Assembly (NCBI RefSeq): GCF_000766145.1
Contig: NZ_JNFB01000012.1
Location: forward strand, 124,001-188,000
Reading direction: 5' to 3'
Length of the DNA stretch: 64,000 bases
DNA from: Paenilisteria newyorkensis
GTDB lineage: Bacteria > Bacillota > Bacilli > Lactobacillales > Listeriaceae
Shown here: positions 17,494 to 26,887 of the stretch, in pieces
Layout of the letters: each line of letters opens with the position of its first letter
Position numbering within the stretch: position 1 is the stretch's first letter
Made by a program: the position numbers and the translations under genes
The notes under the pieces: generated by a model
What the model saw: only the letters and a program-made list of their open reading frames with translations
The model's database searches: none
Told to the model about the DNA's origin: nothing

Positions 17494-18514
17494 AAATAAA
17501 GTGAGATTGCTGATTATCGGTGCGGCTCTTCTAGTCGTTGGTGGTATTGGATTTGGACTGACTTTTGATAATAATAATGTGGATCGTGGCGAGTCTTACA
17601 ATCGTGAGTGGCAGCTGGCGGACGGTGACATTTCGCAAATTAAATTGATGGGTGATCAGGATTTGCGCGTGAATGTGACGGAAAGTACGACTGGGAAAAG
17701 TTACGTGACGATGAGCGGGCATCTATCGCAAGAGGCGATTAATCGCTTGGATAAGAGCGTGAAGCCGAATCAGGATAATTTAACGATCGATGTGGAAAAT
17801 GAGCAGGAATGGTTCGAGTTTTTGGAGTTCCAAATTTACGGGGAGCAGACGGTGACGGTTCACGTGGCTAAGGGCGCGAAGCTTGGCGAATTGGCGAGTG
17901 ATATGAGTTCGAGTGACCTCGTAGTGCACAATGCGACGGCGAAAACGATTACGCTGAAAAATGGTTCTGGTGAAGTGGAAGCGTCGAATTTGACGGCGGA
18001 CACAACGACGGTTACGAACAGTTCGGGAGATATCGACTTGAAAAACGTGACGTCGAATCTGGAGCTAAAGAATGGCTCTGGTGAGAGTTCTGTGCAAGGA
18101 ATGACTGGCGATACGCTGAGCGCGACTTCGAGTTCTGGTGATATGGAGGTGAATCAGGTTACGGCGAAAACAACGATGCTGAAAAATGGTTCGGGTAGTA
18201 TTGACGGGGAGCAAGTGAGCGGCGCGGTGACAGTGGATAATAATTCTGGTGATATCGAGTTGTCAGGGTTGGATAGCGCGGCGAATGTTACGAGTGGATC
18301 TGGCGAAGTAGACTTGACATTTAGCGATGTGACGAAAAATGTGACGGTGGATGCGAGTTCTGGTGACGTGAACATCGAAATTCCAGCAGCGTTTAACGGC
18401 TTCTTAGATCTGCGTAGCAATTCTGGGGATATTAAATCGCCGAACATTAAAACGAGCGGCAACAAAGTCATCAAGGTACGTACAGGATCTGGAAACATTA
18501 AAGTAGAGCAATAA
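17486..18514 (+). CDS. DUF4097 beta-repeat envelope protein
   Basis: A 342-residue protein with an N-terminal membrane anchor (residues 7-27) and a long repeated beta-strand domain. The repeats alternate short SGxxxx strands: LKNGSGEVEASNL, NSSGDIDLKNV, LKNGSGESSVQGM, SSSGDMEVNQV and so on. This is the DUF4097/LiaG-like fold, placed outside the membrane. It is the last gene of the padR operon and probably acts in sensing or buffering envelope stress; the function is inferred from context. Confidence 0.86.
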   Translation: MFKNKVRLLIIGAALLVVGGIGFGLTFDNNNVDRGESYNREWQLADGDISQIKLMGDQDLRVNVTESTTGKSYVTMSGHLSQEAINRLDKSVKPNQDNLTIDVENEQEWFEFLEFQIYGEQTVTVHVAKGAKLGELASDMSSSDLVVHNATAKTITLKNGSGEVEASNLTADTTTVTNSSGDIDLKNVTSNLELKNGSGESSVQGMTGDTLSATSSSGDMEVNQVTAKTTMLKNGSGSIDGEQVSGAVTVDNNSGDIELSGLDSAANVTSGSGEVDLTFSDVTKNVTVDASSGDVNIEIPAAFNGFLDLRSNSGDIKSPNIKTSGNKVIKVRTGSGNIKVEQ

Positions 18515-18566
18515 TTTGGAGGTGGGCTCTCGCGCTCACTTCTTTATTTTATGGGGGAAATGGCCG

Positions 18567-19130
18567 ATGAAAGTATACGTGATTTTGACAAAAACAGAGA
18601 CGATTCCAGGGCGTGCTATTCAAAAATATACGCGAAAACCGTTTAATCATGTGTCGATTAGTTTGACGGAGGATTTGACGAAGGTGTATAGTTTTGGTCG
18701 GATTGGGAAACGGAATCCGCTGAATGGTGGGTTTATTGAGGAAGATATGCGTAGTGGTGTCTTGGAAAATGCGGCGACGGCGATTCTTAGCTATGATATT
18801 ACAGTGGAACAACGGACGCGTATTCAAAAGGAATTGGATTGGTTTTCGCTGACTGCGGAGAATTATCGCTACAATTTTTGGGGAATTTTAGGGTTGGTAT
18901 TGCGTTTGAATTTGTCGGGGAAAAATGAGTTTTTCTGTTCACAGTTTGTGGGGCATATTTTGGAGCTTGGTGGGATATCGGTCGTAGGAAACCGCGTGCA
19001 GCATTTTTTACAGCCATGTGATTTTTTGTATGAGGGCGCGATGGAAGTGGTGTTTTGCGGGGCGATGTCGCGGTATTTGGAGCAGTTCGAAACGGAGAAT
19101 CAGGAATTGGTGTCGTGTGCTTTGGCGTGA
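18567..19130 (+). CDS. permuted NlpC/P60-type (YiiX-like) hydrolase family protein
   Basis: A 187-residue cytosolic protein. It has an early His (FNHVSISL, residue ~28) and a later Cys (NEFFCSQFVGHIL, residue ~122). That order matches circularly permuted papain-like YiiX/YebB proteins, whose substrates are often lipids or amide bonds. ATG 18567 has GGGGG upstream. It follows the padR operon after 52 bases, so it may be co-transcribed. Catalytic function is inferred from the two residues only. Confidence 0.62.
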   Translation: MKVYVILTKTETIPGRAIQKYTRKPFNHVSISLTEDLTKVYSFGRIGKRNPLNGGFIEEDMRSGVLENAATAILSYDITVEQRTRIQKELDWFSLTAENYRYNFWGILGLVLRLNLSGKNEFFCSQFVGHILELGGISVVGNRVQHFLQPCDFLYEGAMEVVFCGAMSRYLEQFETENQELVSCALA

Positions 19131-19200
19131 CTAAAATGCCAATGAAAGGGTATACTAAGTGATAATGCTTCATCTCAATGGATGAAAGGGGAAATCACAG

Positions 19201-19701
19201 ATGACAGTTGAAATTCGAAAAGGAACGCTAGAAGATATTGAGGCAATCCAAGATATCGCGGTAAAATCTTGGCATGACACGTATGAGGATATTATTCCAC
19301 GCGCTGTGCAAAATCGTTTTTTAGACATGTTTTATAATTTGGAAACGCTGAAAACGCGTGTTGGTGCGACGCCATTCGCGGTGTTGGAGCAGGACGGAAG
19401 TGTGATTGGTTTCGCTAATTTTATCGAGCTTGAGAAACGTAAGAGCGAACTCGCGGCTTTTTATTTGTTACCGGGTGTGCAGAATAAGGGATATGGGACG
19501 ATGTTGCTTGACGAAGGTATCAAGTTGTTCGCGTTGCCATTGCCGTTATTTGTGAATGTAGAACAGGAAAATACGAATGCGATTGCGTTTTATAAGGCGC
19601 GCGGATTTGTGGATTGGGATAAATTTGAGGAGGACTTTTACGGACATAAGTTGGAGACGGTTCGCTTGCAGTTAATTCAACATGTGGAAGAAGAGGTTTA
19701 A
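19201..19701 (+). CDS. GNAT family N-acetyltransferase
   Basis: A 166-residue acetyltransferase with the GNAT fold. The acetyl-CoA loop region is [16 protein letters not shown], and the C-terminal strand is [20 protein letters not shown]. The acceptor substrate is unknown. Its own upstream region and a strong downstream terminator suggest a single-gene unit. Confidence 0.9.
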   Translation: MTVEIRKGTLEDIEAIQDIAVKSWHDTYEDIIPRAVQNRFLDMFYNLETLKTRVGATPFAVLEQDGSVIGFANFIELEKRKSELAAFYLLPGVQNKGYGTMLLDEGIKLFALPLPLFVNVEQENTNAIAFYKARGFVDWDKFEEDFYGHKLETVRLQLIQHVEEEV

Positions 19702-19706
19702 GTCAG

Positions 19707-19755
19707 AAAAGCACCACTAAGATTAGATTTGGCGTCTAATCTTAGTGGTGCTTTT
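19707..19755. terminator. bidirectional terminator
   Basis: AAAAGCACCACTAAGATTAG pairs perfectly with CTAATCTTAGTGGTGCTTTT. It separates the convergent GNAT and Crp/Fnr genes. Confidence 0.9.
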
Positions 19756-20435
19756 TATTGGAGATTATTTTCTGGGATATTTTTAGATTCTAGGATGGCG
19801 TTAAACGCTGTGACATTTGTTATCGTCCCATTTTTTTCGAGTAGCTGGTTCGCTTGCAATTGGTTCAAGATGTCGGTGGTGTAGTCCAGTGGCGTGAGAG
19901 CGTACTCGGCGATTTTTTGATGATCGGCAAAAGCAGGAAGTTGGATGGCGTTGGATGCAATTGGCGAACCTAGGCGCATCAAGTTGAGTAGGGTAAAGTA
20001 AATGCGTTCTTCGGGATGCATGCGGTCGAGCAGAAAATGGTTCTCAATATTTTTTCGAGATTTATCGGAATGCGTGGTGAAAAACGCCTGATCTGGATCT
20101 TTTTGACGCACCGTTTCATTGAAAAAAGAGGGATCTATTTTCCACCAAGTCACGTCTGTTAGTGCTTCACAAGCCATGATTTCTGGGGTTTCTTCGTCAT
20201 CGGATGGTAGATAGGGAAAATCGCCTGCTTGTAAGATTATATGTAGGTATTCGTCTGTTCCAATATCGCGTAAACAGCTTAGAAAACCGCTTTCTATGAG
20301 ATAGAGGTTATCGCCTAGATGGGATGCAGGAATGGTATCGCCTGTTTTTAATGCTTCCTGAACACAGTAATGATGGAAATCTGGGGCCATTTGTAGCAAT
20401 GTGAGAATAGGTGGTGTCTCCTTATTTGTATGCAT
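19755..20435 (-). CDS. Crp/Fnr-like regulator, divergent
   Basis: A 226-residue protein with the Crp/Fnr layout: an N-terminal barrel (TGDTIPASHLGDNLYLIESGFLSC) and a C-terminal region where the winged helix should be (FADHQKIAEYALTPLDYTTDILNQLQANQLLEKNGTI). The recognition helix is less conserved than in the 15-kb paralogue. Targets are unknown. GGAGGG lies about 12 bases before the ATG. Confidence 0.72.
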   Translation of the reverse strand: MHTNKETPPILTLLQMAPDFHHYCVQEALKTGDTIPASHLGDNLYLIESGFLSCLRDIGTDEYLHIILQAGDFPYLPSDDEETPEIMACEALTDVTWWKIDPSFFNETVRQKDPDQAFFTTHSDKSRKNIENHFLLDRMHPEERIYFTLLNLMRLGSPIASNAIQLPAFADHQKIAEYALTPLDYTTDILNQLQANQLLEKNGTITNVTAFNAILESKNIPENNLQ

Positions 20436-20572
20436 AGTAATTTTTTCCCTCCTGACATAATTATGAATAACAGTTTTATATACCCAAACATGTGGAAAGT
20501 TAATCTTCCTTTATTATACAAAAATAGCGATGAAAAATCGAATTTCATCGCTTGATGTGTTTTTGCAGAGAA

Positions 20573-20974
20573 TTATGTGTTGTTTTTTGGAGCGGTTGCT
20601 GCTTTGCCACTTGCTTTTTGACCGCCGCGAATCGCGAAGAAAATCCAAGCTAGAATCGCGCATAAAACGCCGCCGAGAAGCGAAATCAAGATGACCATGA
20701 TGGCGCTGATGAGCTGCAGAATACTTGTGATAATTACGGTAGCGATGACGCCAAACAGAAAGCCCCAGACGATGAAGCGTTTCGCCGTGGCATTTTTGCT
20801 GAAGCCGTAGAACATTTCGGCAATGGTTGTGCCGACGAGTATGAGTGGCGCGGCGAACAGAATCGCTGCAAACACGAGCTGATACGTTATTTCACCGTAC
20901 ATAATGGCTTCCATTCCAATGACGGAAAAGATGCCGAGTATAAATACAGTTAAGTAAGCAAAGATAAAACGCAT
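20573..20974 (-). CDS. small integral membrane protein, unknown function
   Basis: A 133-residue protein with four hydrophobic helices and a short basic/Ala-rich tail (GGQKASGKAATAPKNNT). I do not recognise a family. The start at 20974 is preferred because the upstream in-frame ATG overlaps the GGGGGA ribosome-binding site. It is downstream on the same strand of another small membrane protein, but a terminator lies between them. Confidence 0.7.
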   Translation of the reverse strand: MRFIFAYLTVFILGIFSVIGMEAIMYGEITYQLVFAAILFAAPLILVGTTIAEMFYGFSKNATAKRFIVWGFLFGVIATVIITSILQLISAIMVILISLLGGVLCAILAWIFFAIRGGQKASGKAATAPKNNT

Positions 20975-21009
20975 GATGCATTCCCCCATTTCATCCCATA
21001 TTATATCAC

Positions 21010-21045
21010 AAAAGCTAGCCGGAATCTTCTTCCCAGCTAGCTTTT
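21010..21045. terminator. terminator after the DUF4870-like gene
   Basis: AAAAGCTAGC pairs with GCTAGCTTTT around a 16-base loop; it lies just past the stop of the 21053-21403 minus-strand gene. Confidence 0.7.
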
Positions 21046-21052
21046 ATACGAA

Positions 21053-21403
21053 TTAATCGATGGAGTTAAAACGTGGATTATCTTCTTTTGCCGTTAGCGC
21101 TTGGATACCGCGGATAATGTTGAATAGGGCGAGTACGATGGTCATAAGGCCAACTGCAACGACTAGGCCAAGCCCGATAAAGCCGGTGACGTTCGAACTG
21201 TTGGTACTAAATCCGACAATTCCGACGCTGAGTGCGGTGATGATTCCTCCGATTGTTGGTAGTATATGTGTGAATAAAGCCACTTTTGCGTGATGTTTGG
21301 TATTTTCCGTGCCACTAAAAATCCAGATGGCAATCGGTACGATAAATGGTGCGAAAAATAGGCTGAAATAGCTGAGTGCGTTTAATATTTTTTGATCGTT
21401 CAT
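21053..21403 (-). CDS. DUF4870-like small membrane protein
   Basis: A 116-residue protein with three to four helices. The N-terminal ILNALSYFSLFFAPFIVPIAIWIF followed by KHHAKVALFTHILP is typical of DUF4870/Tic20-like proteins. The function of the family is not established. It appears monocistronic with its own terminator. Confidence 0.75.
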   Translation of the reverse strand: MNDQKILNALSYFSLFFAPFIVPIAIWIFSGTENTKHHAKVALFTHILPTIGGIITALSVGIVGFSTNSSNVTGFIGLGLVVAVGLMTIVLALFNIIRGIQALTAKEDNPRFNSID

Positions 21404-21575
21404 AGTGATAACGTCCTTTCGTAACTTGATGTCTTTATTATACGATAGTTAGGGACGCATGAACCATTGAATTAGGTGACAATTTGCGGGATGGAACGTT
21501 ACATTTTTGTAAGTAGTGTGCTCTTAAACTCGGCTTTACACCAATCGAGCGAACGCTTGTCGCCGATTATCAGGA

Positions 21576-22916
21576 TTATAGAACTGACTTGAGCGACCAT
21601 ACCTTTGAGCGCCATCGGTAGACCATTAGTCCGCCGCGGATTCCTTCGTCGATGATGTAGGCGAGCCAGACGCCGACGAGTCCCATTCCTGCGGTGATTC
21701 CGAGGATGTAGGAGAACGGGAGGCTGACTATCCACATCACGATGATGCCGACAATGAATGGGAATCGGACGTCACCTGTCGAGTTGAGACTGCTGATGAT
21801 AATGATGTTGGTGGAGCGCGCGATTTCTAGGAAGATGGATAGGAAAAATAGTTGTTTTGTCATCGCGATGATTTCTTCGTTGGATGTGAAGAGATGCATG
21901 ATTGGTTCTGAAAAGAAATAGATGAGAATGCTTAGAAAAACGGCGATTGCGAGTCCGATTTTCCAGCTTCGCAAGCCTTGCTTGTAGGCGCGGTCTACTT
22001 CTTTTGCTCCGACTGCGCGTCCGATGATGATTTGGGATGCCTGGCCGATCGAGATGGCGAACAGGGCAACGAATTGGCTAACCGTTGAGGCGTACACTTT
22101 GGTCGTCAGGGCATCGGTACCCATGAGGGCGATGATGGCGGTGACGACAAGCTGGGAACCTGCGTAGGACATATTTTCGCCAGCGGAAGGTAGGCCGAGT
22201 CGCAAAATGGAATACATGGTCCGCCGTGATAGTTCTTTGAATTTATGCCATTTGAAGCGGTATTCGACGTGGCGATGCAGGAGCCAAATGGATAGGAAAA
22301 CGGCGATAAAGTTGCCGAAAACCGTGGCTAGTGCTACGCCGGTAACGCCTAAATCTAAATAGGAAAGCGGTCCGTAAAGAACGAGAAAGTTCCCAATAAC
22401 CGTGATGATTCCAGCAACAACGGGAATGTACATGGCTTGGCGAACATAGCCGTGTGTCCGCAGAATGGGCATGATTGCGTACGGAATCGCAGTCAGGATG
22501 GAAACGCCACCGATGATTTCGAGAAACGGTGTGCCGATTTCGACTAGGTGTGGGTCAAGCCCCATCCACGTTAGGAAGTGCGCGGATAATAGAAGGAAAA
22601 CAAGGCTGACAATCGCGCCAATCACGACAGAAAACACGATGCCGTTTGTGATGACTTGTTCGATGAGCCGGTGTTTCTTAGCGCCGATCATTTGTGCAAC
22701 GAGAATTTGTACGCCGACACTGATGAAGGCGAACATGATGACGGAGAGTACGAGAATCTGGTTCGCGACACCTGTTGCTGCCACGGCGTCATCGGAATAA
22801 TGCCCCAACATAAAGACGGTGACGTAGCTAATCATGACCCGCAAAAATTGCTCAATAAAGATGGGCCAAGCGAGGGAGAATAGACTTAATTTTGATGCGG
22901 ATTGACTTTTATCCAT
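21576..22916 (-). CDS. MATE family efflux transporter
   Basis: A 446-residue, 12-helix transporter (LAWPIFIEQFLRVMISYVTVFMLGHYS, GLPSAGENMSYAGSQLVVTAIIALMG, GRAVGAKEVDRAYKQG). MATE proteins export cationic drugs and metabolites using a Na+ or H+ gradient. A TetR-type gene sits 133 bases upstream on the same strand and may regulate it, although that gene is also divergent from an SDR. Downstream (21490-21575) is a fragment resembling part of the hairpin-repeat family. Confidence 0.9.
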   Translation of the reverse strand: MDKSQSASKLSLFSLAWPIFIEQFLRVMISYVTVFMLGHYSDDAVAATGVANQILVLSVIMFAFISVGVQILVAQMIGAKKHRLIEQVITNGIVFSVVIGAIVSLVFLLLSAHFLTWMGLDPHLVEIGTPFLEIIGGVSILTAIPYAIMPILRTHGYVRQAMYIPVVAGIITVIGNFLVLYGPLSYLDLGVTGVALATVFGNFIAVFLSIWLLHRHVEYRFKWHKFKELSRRTMYSILRLGLPSAGENMSYAGSQLVVTAIIALMGTDALTTKVYASTVSQFVALFAISIGQASQIIIGRAVGAKEVDRAYKQGLRSWKIGLAIAVFLSILIYFFSEPIMHLFTSNEEIIAMTKQLFFLSIFLEIARSTNIIIISSLNSTGDVRFPFIVGIIVMWIVSLPFSYILGITAGMGLVGVWLAYIIDEGIRGGLMVYRWRSKVWSLKSVL

Positions 22917-23049
22917 GCGACCTGCTCCTTTCGATGAACCTAGGCGTTAAGTGAATTTTATCACGCTCACAACAATATCTCCTTATTATAAGGCAGGTCA
23001 TGCTTAAAGTATAGACTAATCGGCAAATGATAACGAACTGTAACAATTA

Positions 23050-23628
23050 CTAAGTAGTAAAGGAAGTGTCAGGATGAACGATTTGGAGCAGCTGTTCGGA
23101 CATGTAGACGGGTGTGTATTCAAAGTCGGATTGCGCCCAGTAAACGATTAGACCAAAAATGGCATGGGCTTGATAGCTCGCGTGGAGTTCTGGATTGGCG
23201 TTTGACTGTTTTAAAACGGTTGCAAAATCGCGAAGGGCAATGCGTTTTATTGCGTCACATAGCTGATTTTGAAAACCTGGTCGGAATTTGTCATCGATGG
23301 CTTGTTTGTAGAATAGTTTGTGCGCATAGACATGATCGAAAATCTTGACCATCGCTGGTGTCATTCTTTTTACGGAAAATGGCGTCATTTTTTCATAGGG
23401 ATTGCGGTAGGCGACTTCGAGGTCAGCGAGCACGTCCGCGATAACTTCATCGAGCAAGTCTTCTTTTTCTTGGTAGTGTTTGTAGAAGGTTCCGCGGTTG
23501 ACGTCGGCGTACGTGACGATATCGGTGACGGTGATTTTCTTGAATGGCTTCTCGTCTAGAAGTGTCAGCAGAGCTTTCGCGAAGGCGGCTTTCGTTTTTC
23601 GGATGCGGCGGTCTGGTTTTTCGGTCAT
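23050..23628 (-). CDS. TetR/AcrR family transcriptional regulator
   Basis: A 192-residue protein. The N-terminal HTH reads KITVTDIVTYADVNRGTFYKHYQEKEDLLDEV (about 33-64). The C-terminal ligand domain resembles TetR_C_8/DhaS-like regulators. The start at 23628 is preferred to an upstream one at 23703 because AAAGGACGTG precedes it and the HTH begins at the expected distance. It is divergent from the SDR gene at 23798 and upstream of the MATE gene; either could be its target. Confidence 0.87.
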   Translation of the reverse strand: MTEKPDRRIRKTKAAFAKALLTLLDEKPFKKITVTDIVTYADVNRGTFYKHYQEKEDLLDEVIADVLADLEVAYRNPYEKMTPFSVKRMTPAMVKIFDHVYAHKLFYKQAIDDKFRPGFQNQLCDAIKRIALRDFATVLKQSNANPELHASYQAHAIFGLIVYWAQSDFEYTPVYMSEQLLQIVHPDTSFTT

Positions 23629-23797
23629 TTTTTCACGTCCTTTTTCATCGTTAGTATACATATACCGCAAAAGTGTCGCCAAAGCAACAAAAACCGCTTT
23701 CATTACCTATTGAAGTTGGGTGCTGAACAGGGCTATACTGAATGCATGGAGTTGTTTTTGAAACTCTGGCGCAATTTAAATTCGAGGAGGAATAATC

Positions 23798-24559
23798 ATG
23801 GGTAAATTAACTGGAAAAGTAGCCGTCGTCACTGGTGCGGCATCAGGAATGGGTCGCGAAATTGCGTTGCTGTATGCAAAAGAGGGCGCGAAAGTAGTCG
23901 TTGCGGATATTCAATTAGAGGCAGCGGAGAAAACGGTGACGGAGATCAAAGCTAGCAATGGGGAAGCTTTGGCGGTTGTTGCTAATGTAATGAAGGAAGA
24001 CGACGTGCAAGCGATGATTGATAAAGCGGTCGAGGCTTACGGCACGCTTGATATACTTGTAAATAATGCGGGAATCATGGATAATTTTGTTCCGGCTGGA
24101 GAAATAACGGATGACCTTTGGGATCGTGTATTTGCGATTAATACAACAGGTGTGATGCGCGCTACGAGAAAAGCGTTGTCGATTTTTGAACCGAAAGAAA
24201 GTGGTGTGATTGTGAATATTGCATCGGCGGGCGGTTTATTCGGCTCACGTGCAGGCGCGGCTTACACGGCTTCGAAACATGCAGTTGTTGGCTTTACGAA
24301 AAATGTTGGCTTCCAATACGCAACCAAGAATATTCGTTGTAACGCGATTGCACCTGGTGCGGTGGAGACGAATATCGGGACTACGCTTTATGCGCCGGAT
24401 GCGTTTGGCCAAGCGCGCGCAACAATTGGTATGGGAACGAATCCACGTGTTGGGCAAGCTTCCGAAATCGCAAAAGTCGCGTTATTCTTAGCATCGGATG
24501 ATTCTAGCTTCGTCAATGGTACAGTTGTGACGGCTGATGCTGGTTGGACGGCGTATTAA
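23798..24559 (+). CDS. short-chain dehydrogenase/reductase
   Basis: A 253-residue classical SDR. The cofactor loop TGAASGMG is at 12-19, NNAG at 89-92, and the catalytic Ser143, Tyr156 and Lys160 (YTASK) are all present. D37 after the second beta strand (VVADIQ) favours NAD(H). It resembles glucose-1-dehydrogenase/3-oxoacyl reductase-type enzymes; the substrate is unknown. CGAGGAGGAA precedes the ATG, and a TetR gene is divergent. Confidence 0.9.
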   Translation: MGKLTGKVAVVTGAASGMGREIALLYAKEGAKVVVADIQLEAAEKTVTEIKASNGEALAVVANVMKEDDVQAMIDKAVEAYGTLDILVNNAGIMDNFVPAGEITDDLWDRVFAINTTGVMRATRKALSIFEPKESGVIVNIASAGGLFGSRAGAAYTASKHAVVGFTKNVGFQYATKNIRCNAIAPGAVETNIGTTLYAPDAFGQARATIGMGTNPRVGQASEIAKVALFLASDDSSFVNGTVVTADAGWTAY

Positions 24560-24575
24560 TATATCGAACGAAGAG

Positions 24576-24608
24576 TGGCTCCTAGCTTCATTGCTGGGAG
24601 TTTTTTCG
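24576..24608 (+). terminator. terminator after the SDR gene
   Basis: CTCCTAGC pairs with GCTGGGAG and is followed by T6. Confidence 0.75.
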
Positions 24609-24621
24609 TGATGGTTTATGC

Positions 24622-24665
24622 TTGACTTTCTACATAAGAGTAATATACTTAGTTAAGTAAACTAA
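24622..24665 (+). promoter_or_regulatory. promoter and MarR operator
   Basis: TTGACT at 24622-24627 and TATACT at 24644-24649 are 16 bases apart. TTAGTTAAGTAAACTAA (24649-24665) is a perfect inverted repeat overlapping the start point, a probable autoregulatory site for the following MarR protein. Confidence 0.7.
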
Positions 24666-24686
24666 ATAAAAAGGGGATGCAAGAGA

Positions 24687-25154
24687 GTGCAGAATTCGGA
24701 GGAAGATTTAGGCCAATCCGTTGTGAAAGCTTTTATGAATTTCAAGCGGGCTGAACTGCAAAATTTTAAGGTTGCTGGTTTGAAACGGTCCGAAACACGA
24801 TTCTTGTTTATGTTACACCAAGGTTTACGACACGCAGATCATGAACAAGGCATGAAAGTATCGGATGCAACCGCGATTCTCAGGGTATCAAAACCGAGTG
24901 TGACGCAGCAAATCAATGCGTTAGAGGAGAAGAAGCTAATCATTCGAAGCCAGGATCCAGTGGACAAACGAGCGGCATATATTCAGCTCACGGAAAAAGG
25001 CAAGAAGGTAGTAGAAGAAATTATTTCAACTTTTCACAAGAATTTTGAGGATATGACCTTGTTTTTGGGTAAAGAAGAAATGGAGAGATTAATTTCACTA
25101 CTGGATAAACTAACGGAGTATCTCAACAAAAAAGCTGAGAACGAGGAGGTATAA
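24687..25154 (+). CDS. MarR family transcriptional regulator
   Basis: A 155-residue winged-helix protein (KVSDATAILRVSKPSVTQQINALEEKKLIIRSQDPVDKRAAYIQLTEKG shape, about 56-104). It starts at GTG with AAGGGG upstream. It leads a three-gene operon with two ABC exporter subunits, eight bases before the first. This is the usual arrangement in which the MarR protein represses its exporter until an inducing drug binds. Confidence 0.9.
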   Translation: MQNSEEDLGQSVVKAFMNFKRAELQNFKVAGLKRSETRFLFMLHQGLRHADHEQGMKVSDATAILRVSKPSVTQQINALEEKKLIIRSQDPVDKRAAYIQLTEKGKKVVEEIISTFHKNFEDMTLFLGKEEMERLISLLDKLTEYLNKKAENEEV

Positions 25155-25162
25155 GCAACGTT

Positions 25163-26887
25163 ATGATGAGATTAATGAAGCGAATGGGCGCCTATAAATG
25201 GGGCATCGTACTAGTTTTAGTACTAACATTTCTGCAAGTGCTTGGCCAGTTGTATTTGCCGACATTGATGGCAGATATTATTGACAATGGTGTTGCGAAG
25301 GGTGACACGAGCCACATATGGAAAGTAGGATTGCAGATGTTAGGCATTTCTGCGCTTTCAGGCGGACTTTCCGTTGTTATCGTGTACTATGCATCCAAAA
25401 TTTCGATGGGATTTGGACGCGATTTGCGGGATAACATTTTTGGACGGGTCGAGAATTTTTCATTGCAGGAGTTTGACAAAGTTGGGACGGCGTCTTTGAT
25501 TACGCGCTCAACGAATGACGTGGTACAAATTCAAAACGTATTGTACATGATGTTACGAATGATGGTAATGGCACCGATTATGTTGATTGGTGGCGTGATT
25601 ATGGCAGTTGGGAAAGACGCCAAACTGTCACTTATTTTTGTGGTCGTTTTACCGATTTTACTCGTATTGGTCGTACTTATCGGTGGAAAAGCGATGCCGA
25701 TGTTTAAATCACTACAAAAGAAAATGGATAAACTGAACCAAGTGATTCGCGAAGGTTTGACGGGGATTCGAGTGATTCGCGCGTTTAACCGTGGCGATGA
25801 TGAGTTGAAGAAATTCGATGCTTCGAATGAGGACTATGCAAAAACGGCGGTTGGTGTGAATAGACTGCTTTCCTTGATGAGCCCGATGATGATGCTGATT
25901 ATGAACTTGACAACGATCGCGATTATTTGGATCGGTGCCAAATTTGTCGGTGACGGCAGTATGCAAGTCGGGGATTTGATGGCGTTTATTCAGTATGCGA
26001 CACAAATTATGATTGCGTTCATGATGGTTTCTGCGGTATTTATTATGATTCCACGTGCGGCGGCTTCGGCAGAACGTATCAATGAAGTATTGGAAATGGA
26101 TACCGAAATTCATGATCCTAAAGATGCGAAAAACGTGATGGCTCCAGTTTCTTTGGAATTTGACAACGTGTCGTTCCGTTATTCTGGTGCTGAAAAACCG
26201 GTCATTGAAGGTATTTCTTTTAAAGCCAAAGCTGGCGAGACGATCGCGATTATTGGTAGTACGGGGGCTGGGAAGTCTACGATTATCAACATGATTCCGC
26301 GTTTTTACGATGTGGCGGAAGGGTCTGTTCGCGTGAATGGCCTCGATGTCAAAGAAATGACGCAGGAAGATTTGCGGATGAAGGTCGGTTTAGTTCCTCA
26401 AAAAGCGATGTTGTTTACTGGTGATATCGAGGAAAACATGCGCTACGGTAACGAAACGGCGACCGAGGAAGAAATTTGGGCGGGATTACGAACGGCTCAA
26501 GCGGAAGATTTTGTTTCAAAATTGGAGGACGGCTTACATAGTCGTGTTGAACAAGGCGGAAACAACTTCTCGGGTGGTCAAAAGCAACGTTTGGCGATTG
26601 CGCGTGCGTTGATTCGGAAACCACAGATTTATATTTTTGATGATAGTTTTTCAGCGCTTGATTTTAAAACGGACTCGTTGTTGCGTGCGGCTTTAAAACC
26701 GGAAACGCGGGAATCGATTACCATTATTGTGGCGCAACGGATTACGTCGGTTGTTGATTCAGATCAAATCATTGTGGTCAACGAAGGTAAAGTTGCCGGA
26801 ATTGGGACGCATGAAGAATTGAAAGAATCGAACACGATTTACCAAGAAATTATGAGATCACAATTGTCAGAGGAGGAGATAGCATGA
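25163..26887 (+). CDS. ABC multidrug exporter half-transporter, degenerate-site subunit
   Basis: A 574-residue protein: six-helix exporter domain (1-310) and an ATPase domain. Walker A is GSTGAGKST and the signature is NFSGGQKQR. The Walker B region reads YIFDDSFSALD, with Asp where the catalytic Glu is expected. That marks the degenerate nucleotide site of heterodimeric exporters such as BmrCD/YheIH. It pairs with the next gene, overlapping by four bases. Confidence 0.91.
   Translation: MMRLMKRMGAYKWGIVLVLVLTFLQVLGQLYLPTLMADIIDNGVAKGDTSHIWKVGLQMLGISALSGGLSVVIVYYASKISMGFGRDLRDNIFGRVENFSLQEFDKVGTASLITRSTNDVVQIQNVLYMMLRMMVMAPIMLIGGVIMAVGKDAKLSLIFVVVLPILLVLVVLIGGKAMPMFKSLQKKMDKLNQVIREGLTGIRVIRAFNRGDDELKKFDASNEDYAKTAVGVNRLLSLMSPMMMLIMNLTTIAIIWIGAKFVGDGSMQVGDLMAFIQYATQIMIAFMMVSAVFIMIPRAAASAERINEVLEMDTEIHDPKDAKNVMAPVSLEFDNVSFRYSGAEKPVIEGISFKAKAGETIAIIGSTGAGKSTIINMIPRFYDVAEGSVRVNGLDVKEMTQEDLRMKVGLVPQKAMLFTGDIEENMRYGNETATEEEIWAGLRTAQAEDFVSKLEDGLHSRVEQGGNNFSGGQKQRLAIARALIRKPQIYIFDDSFSALDFKTDSLLRAALKPETRESITIIVAQRITSVVDSDQIIVVNEGKVAGIGTHEELKESNTIYQEIMRSQLSEEEIA

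Noticed and set aside
21490-21575. A further copy of the hairpin repeat after the MATE gene
   Set aside because: Only a short match (CGAACGCTTGTCGCCGATT, reverse complement near 58562) is visible and no paired arms were found; at most a fragment.
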